A stretch of DNA of 64,000 nucleotides from an uncultured Pelosinus sp. (GTDB lineage Bacteria; Bacillota; Negativicutes; Sporomusales; Acetonemataceae), in the NCBI GenBank assembly GCA_900542835.1, contig UQPB01000015.1, positions 1 to 64,000 of the forward strand. Reading direction: 5' to 3'. Below the pieces are notes generated by a model. It was not told the origin of the DNA. It did not search any database and worked only from the letters and a program-made list of their open reading frames with translations. Positions 54,952-63,084 of this stretch are shown one piece after another. Made by a program: the position numbers and the translations under genes. How positions within the stretch are numbered: the stretch's first letter is position 1; the number at the start of each line of letters is the position of its first letter.

Positions 54952-56367
54952 CTAGTCTTCCTCGCAGGCAGGATCATAGAAGTCGCCGAACAGCTCCGCA
55001 TCCGGCGGCCGGTCTTCCGGAATCGGCCTGGCAACCCAGGTAGTGTTCAAATAATGCTTCAGGGTAATATTTTCGGAGGTGATGTTGCCGCCCCAGGTGC
55101 CGCAGCCCATGCTGGAGGTCATCGGCATACCATTGGTAAACGTGCCGGAATTGGATTTGGACTGCGGCTGACGTACCATAATCCGGCTGACCGGCGCAGC
55201 CAGGGCCAAACAATGAATATGCGTGTCGTCAAAAGAAAAGATACCTACAGAGTGCCCCCTGCCGGAACCCCAGTAGATCGTATGCATCATTTCAATCGCG
55301 TTTTGAAACTCGCCCTGGTATTGATGAACCGTCAGCAAGGTTGTCAGCTTTTCGTAAGAAAAGGGATATCCCTTGCCGACCCCGTCGGACAGAACGAAGA
55401 TAAACCGGCGGTCAGCGGGAATGCTGAAGCCTGCCGCCTCCGCCAGCTTCTGCGGCGCTATCGCCACTGTGTCAGACAGTCTGTGCAGCTCGTCATCCCA
55501 CATCACTTTGCGCAGCTGCTCCCGCTCCTCACTGCTGGCCAGATAGCCGCCGGCTTTCTGCAATTCTGCAATCGCTTTATCCCATATACTGGAATGAACA
55601 ATGACATTGCCGTCAGCCGAGCAGCCGGAGCCAAAATCGGAGGTTTTACTGATCATGGTGTTCATCGCCGCTTGCGCCACATCGGCCGTTTCATCCCAAA
55701 TCATTGTGGCGTTGCCGGCGCCGACGCCATAGGCAGGGGTGCCTGAGCTGTAGGCCGCCTTAACCATTGCCGGACCGCCTGTAGCCAATACCATATCGGC
55801 CCTGGCCATCAACGCCTTGGACATCGGAATATTGACCTGGGTTAAGCATTGGAGGATGTCAGCCGGCGCCCCCTCCTGCTCCAGTGCCTCCCGCATTAAA
55901 CGTACGGTTTCAAAGGTGGTTTTCTTTGAACGGGGATGCGGTGAGAAGATGACGACATCGCGGGCCTTGACAGCCATAACCGCCGTGCCGGCCGGCGTCA
56001 GATCCGGGTTGGTGGTGGGAACGATCGAAGCAATGATGCCCACAGGCTTGCCATATTTCACAAGCCCTTTTTCCGGATTTTCCTCAATAATGCCAACACT
56101 CTTTTGGCGCAGCGCATCCCGCAGCACACCGCGGATTTTAAACCGCTTCTGCTGCCGGGTCACCGGGTCGCCCAGGCCGCTTTCCGCAATACTCATATCC
56201 ACAAGCCGCAAAAAGGTTTTCTTATTGGCCACAGACCAGGCGACCGCCTGACACAGCCGGTCCACCCGCTCCTGATCATAGGTTTCAATAATTGCCAGTG
56301 CCCTTCTGGCTTTTTCGAAGCATGCATCCAGTTCAGCCTGTTGTTCGTTAGTCAAGTCCTCCGCCAT
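54952..56367 (-). CDS. CoA-acylating aldehyde dehydrogenase (EutE/SauS-like)
   Basis: A 471-aa NAD(P)-dependent dehydrogenase that would turn an aldehyde and CoA into acyl-CoA. The motifs IASIVPTTNPDLTPAGTAVM, IFSPHPRSKKTTFETVRLM, GGPAMVKAAYSSGTPAYGVG and the cysteine site SKTSDFGSGCSADGNVIVHS place it in the acylating branch (EutE, AdhE N-domain, sulfoacetaldehyde dehydrogenase SauS). The SDFGSGCSADGN form around the Cys differs from the FDNGMICASEQS of AdhE and suggests a substrate other than acetaldehyde. It is last in the TRAP/ThDP-enzyme operon. AGGAGG precedes the ATG. Confidence 0.82.
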   Translation of the reverse strand: MAEDLTNEQQAELDACFEKARRALAIIETYDQERVDRLCQAVAWSVANKKTFLRLVDMSIAESGLGDPVTRQQKRFKIRGVLRDALRQKSVGIIEENPEKGLVKYGKPVGIIASIVPTTNPDLTPAGTAVMAVKARDVVIFSPHPRSKKTTFETVRLMREALEQEGAPADILQCLTQVNIPMSKALMARADMVLATGGPAMVKAAYSSGTPAYGVGAGNATMIWDETADVAQAAMNTMISKTSDFGSGCSADGNVIVHSSIWDKAIAELQKAGGYLASSEEREQLRKVMWDDELHRLSDTVAIAPQKLAEAAGFSIPADRRFIFVLSDGVGKGYPFSYEKLTTLLTVHQYQGEFQNAIEMMHTIYWGSGRGHSVGIFSFDDTHIHCLALAAPVSRIMVRQPQSKSNSGTFTNGMPMTSSMGCGTWGGNITSENITLKHYLNTTWVARPIPEDRPPDAELFGDFYDPACEED

Positions 56368-56394
56368 AGTATCGACCTCCTGCTGTCCGTTTTT

Positions 56395-57216
56395 TTACCC
56401 ATTACGGGGATGTTCATTCAGATACCGCTTGGCCCATTCAATGCAGCGGTACGCATGCTCGGCCCGCCCAAGCTGCTGCATCCGGGCCAGATGCGGCAGC
56501 TCGATCGAGTAGGGAACCGGCGGGATGCGGTTGATGACTCCGGCCACATCAATCCCGCCCTCGCCTACATAAAGACGGGCTTCCCTGAGGATGCGGGTCA
56601 TCTCGGCCGCATCCGAGGGAATCGCCGGCGGCGCGTCGCACAAGTGGACAAACCGAAACCACTGCCGCGGCACCGCATCCAGCGCCTCCGGCTTGTCACC
56701 GGCGCGGTGAAAATGATGGATATCAATCATCAGCCCGGCATTATCCTGCTTAGCCGCCTGTAACAGCTCCAGCGCCCCTGCCAGATCATGAACGCTGGCA
56801 ATCGGCACATATTCCAACTCTACTGTCAAATTAAACTGACGGGCCAGGTTGCAGACTTCGGCAAATTTCTCGATATAAAAATCACGTTCCGGCGTCCAGA
56901 TGCTGCTGAGAACATGCCGCCCTCCCAGCTCTGCCGCGATTTCCATTGCCGGCAGGTAGCGCCGCGGATCAACGCCGTCATAAATCCGCGCCAGCTCAAT
57001 ATCCAGCAGCTTGACGCCAGTATCCGCCAGTGCCTGCCGCGTTTGCCGCAGCAGCTCCTTATTGCCGGCCAGGGAAAAATCCGGCTCGCCCGGCAATCCC
57101 ATATAAATGGGCCGCAAGCTGACAAATTCATAGCCGGCCCTGGCGGCTATGTAGATTTGCTCCGGCGGCGGGCAGCCCGGAACCGTCAAATAGGCCAGGG
57201 AAAAGGCAGGCTTCAT
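56395..57216 (-). CDS. TIM-barrel sugar phosphate isomerase/epimerase-like protein
   Basis: A 273-aa protein of the xylose isomerase-like TIM barrel (AP endonuclease 2) superfamily. It carries acidic/His metal positions: KLLDIELARIYDG, VELEYVP, AGLMIDIHHFHRAG, RFVHLCDAP and GEGGIDVAGVI. The family holds isomerases, epimerases and inosose or hydroxy-acid dehydratases, so the reaction is unassigned. It lies between the ThDP enzyme and the aldehyde dehydrogenase and presumably handles an intermediate. Confidence 0.78.
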   Translation of the reverse strand: MKPAFSLAYLTVPGCPPPEQIYIAARAGYEFVSLRPIYMGLPGEPDFSLAGNKELLRQTRQALADTGVKLLDIELARIYDGVDPRRYLPAMEIAAELGGRHVLSSIWTPERDFYIEKFAEVCNLARQFNLTVELEYVPIASVHDLAGALELLQAAKQDNAGLMIDIHHFHRAGDKPEALDAVPRQWFRFVHLCDAPPAIPSDAAEMTRILREARLYVGEGGIDVAGVINRIPPVPYSIELPHLARMQQLGRAEHAYRCIEWAKRYLNEHPRNG

Positions 57217-57228
57217 GCTTTCACCGCC

Positions 57229-58992
57229 TTAATTCGTGCTGACATGGTGTACGTTCTTACCAGGCGAGTAAATGTCCATGATGTTCCAATGCCCGGCTGT
57301 CGGTACCGGATTATTGATCATCGACACATCCAATACGTACGGCTTACGGGCTTTAATCGCCGCCTCCAGCGCCGGCCTGAACTCGGCCGCGGAGCGTATT
57401 GCTACCCCCTCCACACCATAGGCCTTGGCAATAGCCGCATAATCGGGCGAGTAAGGCTTGCCGTCTTTTTCGAACAAGGTGCCAAAGGTGGTATCGTAAT
57501 GCGCCTTTTCCAGTCCGGCGATTGTCCCGAAAGCCCGGTTGTTCATGATGAGGAAAATCGCCGGGATATTTTCAATGGCGGCGGTGGCAAGTACGGCGGG
57601 ATTCTGGCCGAAGCCGCCGTCGCCAACCAGTGACACCACCACCCGGTCCGGCGCCGCCAGCTTAGCGCCTAAAGCCGCCGGCGGGCCAAAGCCCATCGTG
57701 GCATAGCCGCCGGGAGTAAGGATTGACCCCGGCTGATAAATAGGAAATTGCTGCCCGACGCCATTTTTGTTCCAGCCCACATCAGTAGTAATAATGGCAT
57801 CGCGGGGCAGAACGGCGCGGACGTCGGCGAGAATCCGTTCCGGCATCATCGGAAATGCATCGCTTGCCTGCAGCTTCGCGTTTGCGGCCTGAAACGCCGC
57901 CCGCTGCGCGGCAATAGCCTGTTTCATCGCTATGTTTTCCCGCGGCTGCGGGTATAAGGCTTTCGCTACTCTTACCAGAACTGTCAGCGCCTGCTTCAGG
58001 TCAGCGACCGCACCGATCTCGACAGGATAATTTCTGCCGATTTCGCAGGGATCAATATCGATCTGCAACAGCTTTGCCGGTGGAAAGCTGAACGTATATT
58101 CGGGATACCAGGAGCTGCAGTCCGCTTCCTTAAAGCTGGTGCCCAGCCCCAGCACATAATCGGCGTTTCTGCAGGTATCATTGATAAACTTCGTGCCCCA
58201 GAAGCCGGTCATGCCAAGGGTAAGCGGATGATCATCCGGCAAAGCGCCTTTGCCCATCAGGGAGTGCGAAACCGGAATCGCCAGCTGGTCAACCAAGGCC
58301 CGCAGCTCCTCCGCCGCATCCGCCAGCAGGATGCCGCCGCCGACGTGAATAAGCGGTGCTTTAGCCGCCGCCAGACGCCGGATCATTTCAGCAGCAGCCG
58401 CTTCCTCCAGAGACGGCCGGTGTAAGCAGCGGCTATTCAGACCGAGCCGTTCAAATAAAGCAGCATCCACCTGCTTGGAGAAGATATCCATAGGAACGTC
58501 AACGAGAACAGGGCCGGGGCGGCCGGATTCGGCCAACGCAAACGCTTTCTCCAGGATCTCGGGAAAAAGCTCCGGACGCTCCACCCGCCAGGCCCGTTTC
58601 ACAAACGGACGGTAAATCTCCCACTGACTGGCATCGGCATGCAGATTGACCTCCTGGTGAGGATGCCTGCCGTAATAGTGAGTAGGGACATCGCCGGCAA
58701 TAACGACCATCGGAATGGAATCAAGAGCGGCGTTAGCGACACCGGTAGCCGCGTTCGTCAGTCCCGGTCCCAAATGACTAAGGACCACCGCAGCCTTGCC
58801 GGTCACCCGGGCATAGCCGTCGGCTGCATGAGCGGCAATCTGCTCATGGCGGGTATTGATAAAGCGGATTTTTTCGCTTTTGGATAAAGCGGCCAAAACC
58901 GCGATGTTAGTGTGACCGCAGAGGCCAAACAGGTGCGTAACACCGCGTTTCTCCAAATACCGGACCAGTTGATTGGCGACTGAATCGTTCAT
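57229..58992 (-). CDS. thiamine diphosphate-dependent enzyme (acetolactate synthase-like)
   Basis: A 587-aa ThDP enzyme with the three domains of the acetolactate synthase/decarboxylase class. The N-terminal pyrimidine domain holds the catalytic Glu (NTRHEQIAAHAADGYARVTG). A central domain follows (PLIHVGGGILLADAAEELRA), and the C-terminal pyrophosphate domain has the metal motif VSLVGDGGFGQNPAVLATAA ... MNNRAFG. The Glu rules out glyoxylate carboligase, which lacks it. Decarboxylation of a 2-oxo acid, or carboligation, is possible. The ATG at 58992 overlaps the HMG-CoA-lyase-like gene (ATGA). Confidence 0.82.
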   Translation of the reverse strand: MNDSVANQLVRYLEKRGVTHLFGLCGHTNIAVLAALSKSEKIRFINTRHEQIAAHAADGYARVTGKAAVVLSHLGPGLTNAATGVANAALDSIPMVVIAGDVPTHYYGRHPHQEVNLHADASQWEIYRPFVKRAWRVERPELFPEILEKAFALAESGRPGPVLVDVPMDIFSKQVDAALFERLGLNSRCLHRPSLEEAAAAEMIRRLAAAKAPLIHVGGGILLADAAEELRALVDQLAIPVSHSLMGKGALPDDHPLTLGMTGFWGTKFINDTCRNADYVLGLGTSFKEADCSSWYPEYTFSFPPAKLLQIDIDPCEIGRNYPVEIGAVADLKQALTVLVRVAKALYPQPRENIAMKQAIAAQRAAFQAANAKLQASDAFPMMPERILADVRAVLPRDAIITTDVGWNKNGVGQQFPIYQPGSILTPGGYATMGFGPPAALGAKLAAPDRVVVSLVGDGGFGQNPAVLATAAIENIPAIFLIMNNRAFGTIAGLEKAHYDTTFGTLFEKDGKPYSPDYAAIAKAYGVEGVAIRSAAEFRPALEAAIKARKPYVLDVSMINNPVPTAGHWNIMDIYSPGKNVHHVSTN

Positions 58993-59948
58993 GGCGATCT
59001 CCTCTCCGTCTGCTTGCATTGCACTAAATCGCTGTTTTTTCCGGCCTTTAATATAAAGCTGGCTGTTTCGTGGCCGACCATTGTCCGGGCAGCACGGGCC
59101 ACCGCCAGCATTTTATCCAGATCGAAGCCTGTCTCAATCCCCATTTCCTGCAGCATATGCAGCAAATCCTCAGTCGCAATATTGCCGGTTGCGTCTGGCA
59201 CGAACGGACATCCTCCCAAACCGGCGAAGGAGGCGTCATAGCGCTCAATCCCCGCCAGCAGGCCGGCAGTCACATTGGCCAGACCCATGCCACGGGTATT
59301 ATGGAAGTGCAGGACCCAGTCCACATCGGGGTACATGGCCTTGACTTTACGGCTGTATTCCAGTACCTGACACGGATTGGCCATACCGGTGGTATCCGAC
59401 AGCGATAATTCGCGGACACCGATTTCATAAAAACAGTCCACCACCGAAAGCACCTGCGTCAACGGTACCCGTCCCTCAAAGGAGCAGCCAAAGGCGGTTG
59501 GAATCGCGCCGGAAAGAGCCATGCCATGTTTAGCCGCATAGTCGGCGCAGGCGCTAAAGCTTCTCACCACTTCCTCCGGCGTCTTATTGGCGTTAGCCAG
59601 CGAATGCGTCCGGCTGGCGGAAGCTGTCAGCTTCACCTTTTTTAAACCGGCGGCCTCGGCCCGCTCCATCCCGCGCAGGTTGAGCACCAGCGCCCGGTAT
59701 TCCACCCCATCGACCGCTTTCAGCCGTTTAGCCACCGCTTCCGTGTCGGCCATAGCAGGCACAGCCTGCGGATGGACAAACGAACCAATCTCGACAACTT
59801 TTGCTCCGGCCTCAACCGAACGCTCAATGAGTTCCACTTTTTGCTCCAGCGATAGAAGCGTTTTTTCATTTTGGAGACCGTCGCGGGGCCCCACTTCGCA
59901 AACAAGCACCCGCTCCGGCCAAATGGCATCTGCTGTTGCCTCCAGCAT
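58989..59948 (-). CDS. HMG-CoA lyase-like protein
   Basis: A 319-aa TIM-barrel aldolase of the HMGL family. Motifs: VCEVGPRDGLQNEKTLLSL, VEIGSFVHPQAVPAMADTEA, LSDTTGMANPCQVLEY, LHFHNTRGMGLANVTAGLLA and the active-site Cys loop GLGGCPFVPDATGNIATEDL. Known members cleave 3-hydroxy-3-methylglutaryl-CoA or related branched 3-hydroxyacyl-CoAs. The ATG at 59948 follows GAGGTG. It is coupled to the ThDP enzyme by a 4-bp overlap. Confidence 0.85.
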   Translation of the reverse strand: MLEATADAIWPERVLVCEVGPRDGLQNEKTLLSLEQKVELIERSVEAGAKVVEIGSFVHPQAVPAMADTEAVAKRLKAVDGVEYRALVLNLRGMERAEAAGLKKVKLTASASRTHSLANANKTPEEVVRSFSACADYAAKHGMALSGAIPTAFGCSFEGRVPLTQVLSVVDCFYEIGVRELSLSDTTGMANPCQVLEYSRKVKAMYPDVDWVLHFHNTRGMGLANVTAGLLAGIERYDASFAGLGGCPFVPDATGNIATEDLLHMLQEMGIETGFDLDKMLAVARAARTMVGHETASFILKAGKNSDLVQCKQTERRSP

Positions 59949-60026
59949 ATGCAATCACCTCAATCTTTTAATCCGTGGCTCATGCCCTAAGCCCCGGCTC
60001 TATTGTCCTGAAAACCGGTTTAACCG

Positions 60027-61307
60027 TCAGCCGGCCAGCCAGCGATAAGGAACCAGCACCAGTTCGGGAAACAGGATCAACAAGATCAGTACTAAAACTT
60101 CCACAATCAGGAAGGGCATAATATCTTTCATTAAATCATCCATGAGAACCTTGCCCGCACCGCAGGCCGCGTTGAGGACAGTGCCCACAGGCGGTGTCAG
60201 CAGGCCAATCGCATTGTTCAGGATGAAAATAACGCCGAAATAAACCGGATCAATACCGGCCTTGACAATCAGCGGCATCAGCACCGGCGTCAAAATCAGC
60301 ACGGTAGGCGTCAGATCCATAGCGGTTCCCACCACAAAAACCAGGATATTGATCATGACCATCAACATAAAGTGATTGTCCAGATACGGCTGCAGCCAGG
60401 CTGTTATCATGCCGGGAATATTGGCGATGGCAATCAGCCAGGATGAGACCATGGCCGCGGCAATCAGGAACATAATGACACTGGTCGTTTTTGAAGCCGC
60501 TACCAGTACCCGCGTCAACTCGCTGAACGGGAGGCTGCGATAGACGACAAAGCAAAGGAACAGGGTATAGAACACCGCACCTACGGCCGCTTCGGTCGGT
60601 GTGACAATGCCGCCTTTGATGCTGACCATAATCAGAATCGGCAAAGCCAGCGCCCAGCCGGCATCTTTGGTTGCCCCCCAGATTTCCCGGGCCGACTTCT
60701 TGGGAAAAACCTGTACATTTTCCCTGCCCGCCATGTACCACCAGATGGCCGCCAGACTCAGCGCAATCATCGCCCCGGGAAAGATGCCGGCCATAAACAG
60801 CTTCATGACCGATACGCCGCTAATCGAGCCAAAAACGATAAACGGAATGCTGGGCGGCAGAACCGGCGCCACAATGGAGCCCGCGCCGATCAAAGCGGCG
60901 GAACGGCTTTTCTTGTAGCCGGCCTCAGCCATCATTGGCACCATAATTGCCGCCAGTGCTGCCGTATCAGCCACGGCGGAGCCGGACAAGGCGGCAAAAA
61001 TGAACGCGGTAATGATGGCGACATAGCCAAGTCCGCCCCGGATATGGCCGACCAAGGCCAGCCCGAAACGGATAATGCGATGCGAGATGCCGCCGGCGTT
61101 CATCAGTTCGCCCACCAGGATAAAAAACGGGATCGCCATCAGTGCAAAATTATCCGCGCCAATAATCAGATTTTGCGCCAGGATGCGGGTATCAAACAGC
61201 CCCAGCTGCAGCATCAGCGCAATGCCGCAGACCAGCAGGGCAAATGCAATCGGCATGCCCAGCGCCATCGCTCCGCACAGCGACGCGAGAAAAACGGCTA
61301 CAATCAT
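60027..61307 (-). CDS. dctM: TRAP transporter large permease (DctM)
   Basis: A 426-aa membrane protein of 12 or so helices, the substrate-translocating subunit of a tripartite ATP-independent periplasmic transporter. Visible are GMPIAFALLVCGIALMLQLG, MAIPFFILVGELMNAGGISH, AALSGSAVADTAALAAIMVP, APVLPPSIPFIVFGSISGVS and NAIGLLTPPVGTVLNAACGA, hallmarks of DctM. The start ATG overlaps the dctQ stop (ATGA). Confidence 0.95.
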   Translation of the reverse strand: MIVAVFLASLCGAMALGMPIAFALLVCGIALMLQLGLFDTRILAQNLIIGADNFALMAIPFFILVGELMNAGGISHRIIRFGLALVGHIRGGLGYVAIITAFIFAALSGSAVADTAALAAIMVPMMAEAGYKKSRSAALIGAGSIVAPVLPPSIPFIVFGSISGVSVMKLFMAGIFPGAMIALSLAAIWWYMAGRENVQVFPKKSAREIWGATKDAGWALALPILIMVSIKGGIVTPTEAAVGAVFYTLFLCFVVYRSLPFSELTRVLVAASKTTSVIMFLIAAAMVSSWLIAIANIPGMITAWLQPYLDNHFMLMVMINILVFVVGTAMDLTPTVLILTPVLMPLIVKAGIDPVYFGVIFILNNAIGLLTPPVGTVLNAACGAGKVLMDDLMKDIMPFLIVEVLVLILLILFPELVLVPYRWLAG

Positions 61308-61849
61308 GGCTGTACCTCTCTTTCCTCGGACTGCAGGCTGAGCTCTTCTTCCGACTCTTTCAGGACAACCAGGCTGTCGATTGAGCCGCGGATAAAGACT
61401 GCCTTGTAAAGATTAAAGGCAATGATAGCGATCATTCCCAGGCTGGAAATGACGCCGACCCCGTACATATACGCCAGCGGTACGCCCATGCTGGGTGAAA
61501 GCGTCCTGGTCGTCATGTTCGTCATTGCCCAGCTGCCTTGCAGCAGTGACCAAAGACACCAAAGCACCAGCGCATTGCTGACAATAAAACAGCCTGTTTT
61601 CAGCTTTCCCGGCAGACGCTGCACCAGGGAAGTAAAGCCCAGATGATTATTATCCTTCAGCGCGCCGATAGCGCCCAGAAAAACCAGCCAGACAAAGAAA
61701 AACCGGGACAATTCCTCAGCCCAGACCAGGCCGGAATTGAAAAAATAGCGCAGACAGACATTGGTGAAGACTAGAATGCCCATCAGAGCCAGCAAAATAG
61801 CCATTCCTCCGCTCAGCAAACGCTCAAGGCCAGAGATTTTTTTCATCAT
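61304..61849 (-). CDS. dctQ: TRAP transporter small permease (DctQ)
   Basis: A 181-aa protein with four helices (MAILLALMGILVFTNVCLRY, FFFVWLVFLGAIGALKDNNH, CFIVSNALVLWCLWSLLQGS, VGVISSLGMIAIIAFNLYKA) including the WAEELSRF motif typical of DctQ. The ATG at 61849 follows GGAGG 8 bp upstream. It is coupled to dctM. Confidence 0.92.
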   Translation of the reverse strand: MMKKISGLERLLSGGMAILLALMGILVFTNVCLRYFFNSGLVWAEELSRFFFVWLVFLGAIGALKDNNHLGFTSLVQRLPGKLKTGCFIVSNALVLWCLWSLLQGSWAMTNMTTRTLSPSMGVPLAYMYGVGVISSLGMIAIIAFNLYKAVFIRGSIDSLVVLKESEEELSLQSEEREVQP

Positions 61850-61970
61850 CTCGCATTCCTCCGTAGAACTGTATAGCGCTCGAAGCATTTCCGGGGAAAG
61901 CCAGGCTCTCCCCGGACAGAGCCACATGCACGCAAGCTGCGGCTATGGAATTGCGCGCAGGCTGGCTGGG

Positions 61971-62999
61971 CTATTTTGCCGCTTGCAAAAGCCGTTCAAC
62001 CAGGTCACCGCCGAGAGACGCACTTACCGATTTGTACAGAGGCTGCATCATTTCCACCATTTTCTCGCGTTCCCCCGGATTGAGGTCACTGATTGTCATG
62101 CCCTTGGTTTTCAAATAGGCAACACTGTCCTGGTCCTCTTGCTCGTTCAACTGCCGCTGATATACCTTGGCCTCTTCCGCCGCCTTTTCCACAGCCTGCT
62201 TTTCACTGTCGCTCAGCGTATCCCAGAAAACCTTGCTGACCATAAACACATTGGCATTGTAGACATGAGCCGTGTTGGTCAGGTATTTCTGTACTTCGTA
62301 AAATTTGCTGGCAACCACATTGCCGTATGGATTCTCCTGCCCGTCGATAACATGCTGCTCCAGACCGCTGTACAATTGCGAGAAGGACATTGGCGTCGGA
62401 TTAGCCCCCAGCGTCTTCCAGCCTTCCACATGCACCTTGCTTTCAAGGGTGCGGATTTTCAGTCCCGCAATGTCGGCCGCGGTTTTGACATCCCGCTTAT
62501 TGTTCGTCAAATGGCGGAAGCCGTTTTCCCAGTAGGCGAGCCCGACCAGCTTGGCTGCCGGCAAATCCTGCAGGACTTCCTTGCCGATAGGACCGTCAAA
62601 GACTTTATAGGCGGTCGGCTTATCCTTAAACAGGAACGGCAGGTCAAAGGCGTCAAAGCGGGGCGCAAACGCGGCTACAACCCCGGTCGATACGGCAGTC
62701 GCCTGGACGGTTCCCATTTGCAATGCCTCGATAACCTGCCGGTCTCCCCCCAGCACTCCGTCAGTAAAAACCTCGACCTTAATGCTGCCATTCGTATGCT
62801 TTTCCACTAATTCACCAAACTTAACCGTGCCCTTGCTTAACGAGCGGTCCTTATTGGTTACCATGCCGATCTTCAGCGTTTTAACTGCGGCTTTGCCGTC
62901 CTTGCCCGCAGACTGCTGTTGATCCGAACAGCCGGCAGCCATCAGCAGGCTGACCGCAAGCGCCACCAGACCGATTAGTACGGGAAGCTTTTTTTTCAT
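61971..62999 (-). CDS. dctP: TRAP transporter substrate-binding lipoprotein (DctP)
   Basis: A 342-aa extracytoplasmic solute receptor. The signal sequence ends in a lipobox (LLMAAGCS), so the protein is membrane tethered. The DctP fold shows GMVTNKDRSLSKGTVKFGEL, GRLSGVLGGDRQVIEAL-like GVLGGDRQVIEALQMG, GLKIRTLESKVHVE (the conserved Arg that grips a carboxylate) and DGQENPYGNVVASKFYE. Substrates of the family are mostly carboxylates, also sulfonates. The ATG at 62999 is chosen for the signal peptide. Confidence 0.92.
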   Translation of the reverse strand: MKKKLPVLIGLVALAVSLLMAAGCSDQQQSAGKDGKAAVKTLKIGMVTNKDRSLSKGTVKFGELVEKHTNGSIKVEVFTDGVLGGDRQVIEALQMGTVQATAVSTGVVAAFAPRFDAFDLPFLFKDKPTAYKVFDGPIGKEVLQDLPAAKLVGLAYWENGFRHLTNNKRDVKTAADIAGLKIRTLESKVHVEGWKTLGANPTPMSFSQLYSGLEQHVIDGQENPYGNVVASKFYEVQKYLTNTAHVYNANVFMVSKVFWDTLSDSEKQAVEKAAEEAKVYQRQLNEQEDQDSVAYLKTKGMTISDLNPGEREKMVEMMQPLYKSVSASLGGDLVERLLQAAK

Positions 63000-63084
63000 T
63001 ACATGCTCTCCTCCCAAAATATAAAATTTGGATCCCCGCATCGCGTCCTCCTGACAATCCGCCACCGGACAGAAGCTACCCCGC

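Noticed and set aside
54952..56367. Firm assignment as sulfoacetaldehyde dehydrogenase (SauS)
   Set aside because: The Cys loop is compatible, but no sulfonate-specific gene (sulfo-lyase, sulfoacetate CoA ligase) is in the window, so the substrate is left open.
57229..58992. Glyoxylate carboligase
   Set aside because: The N-terminal catalytic Glu (RHEQ) is present, whereas glyoxylate carboligase lacks it; no tartronate semialdehyde reductase is next to it.
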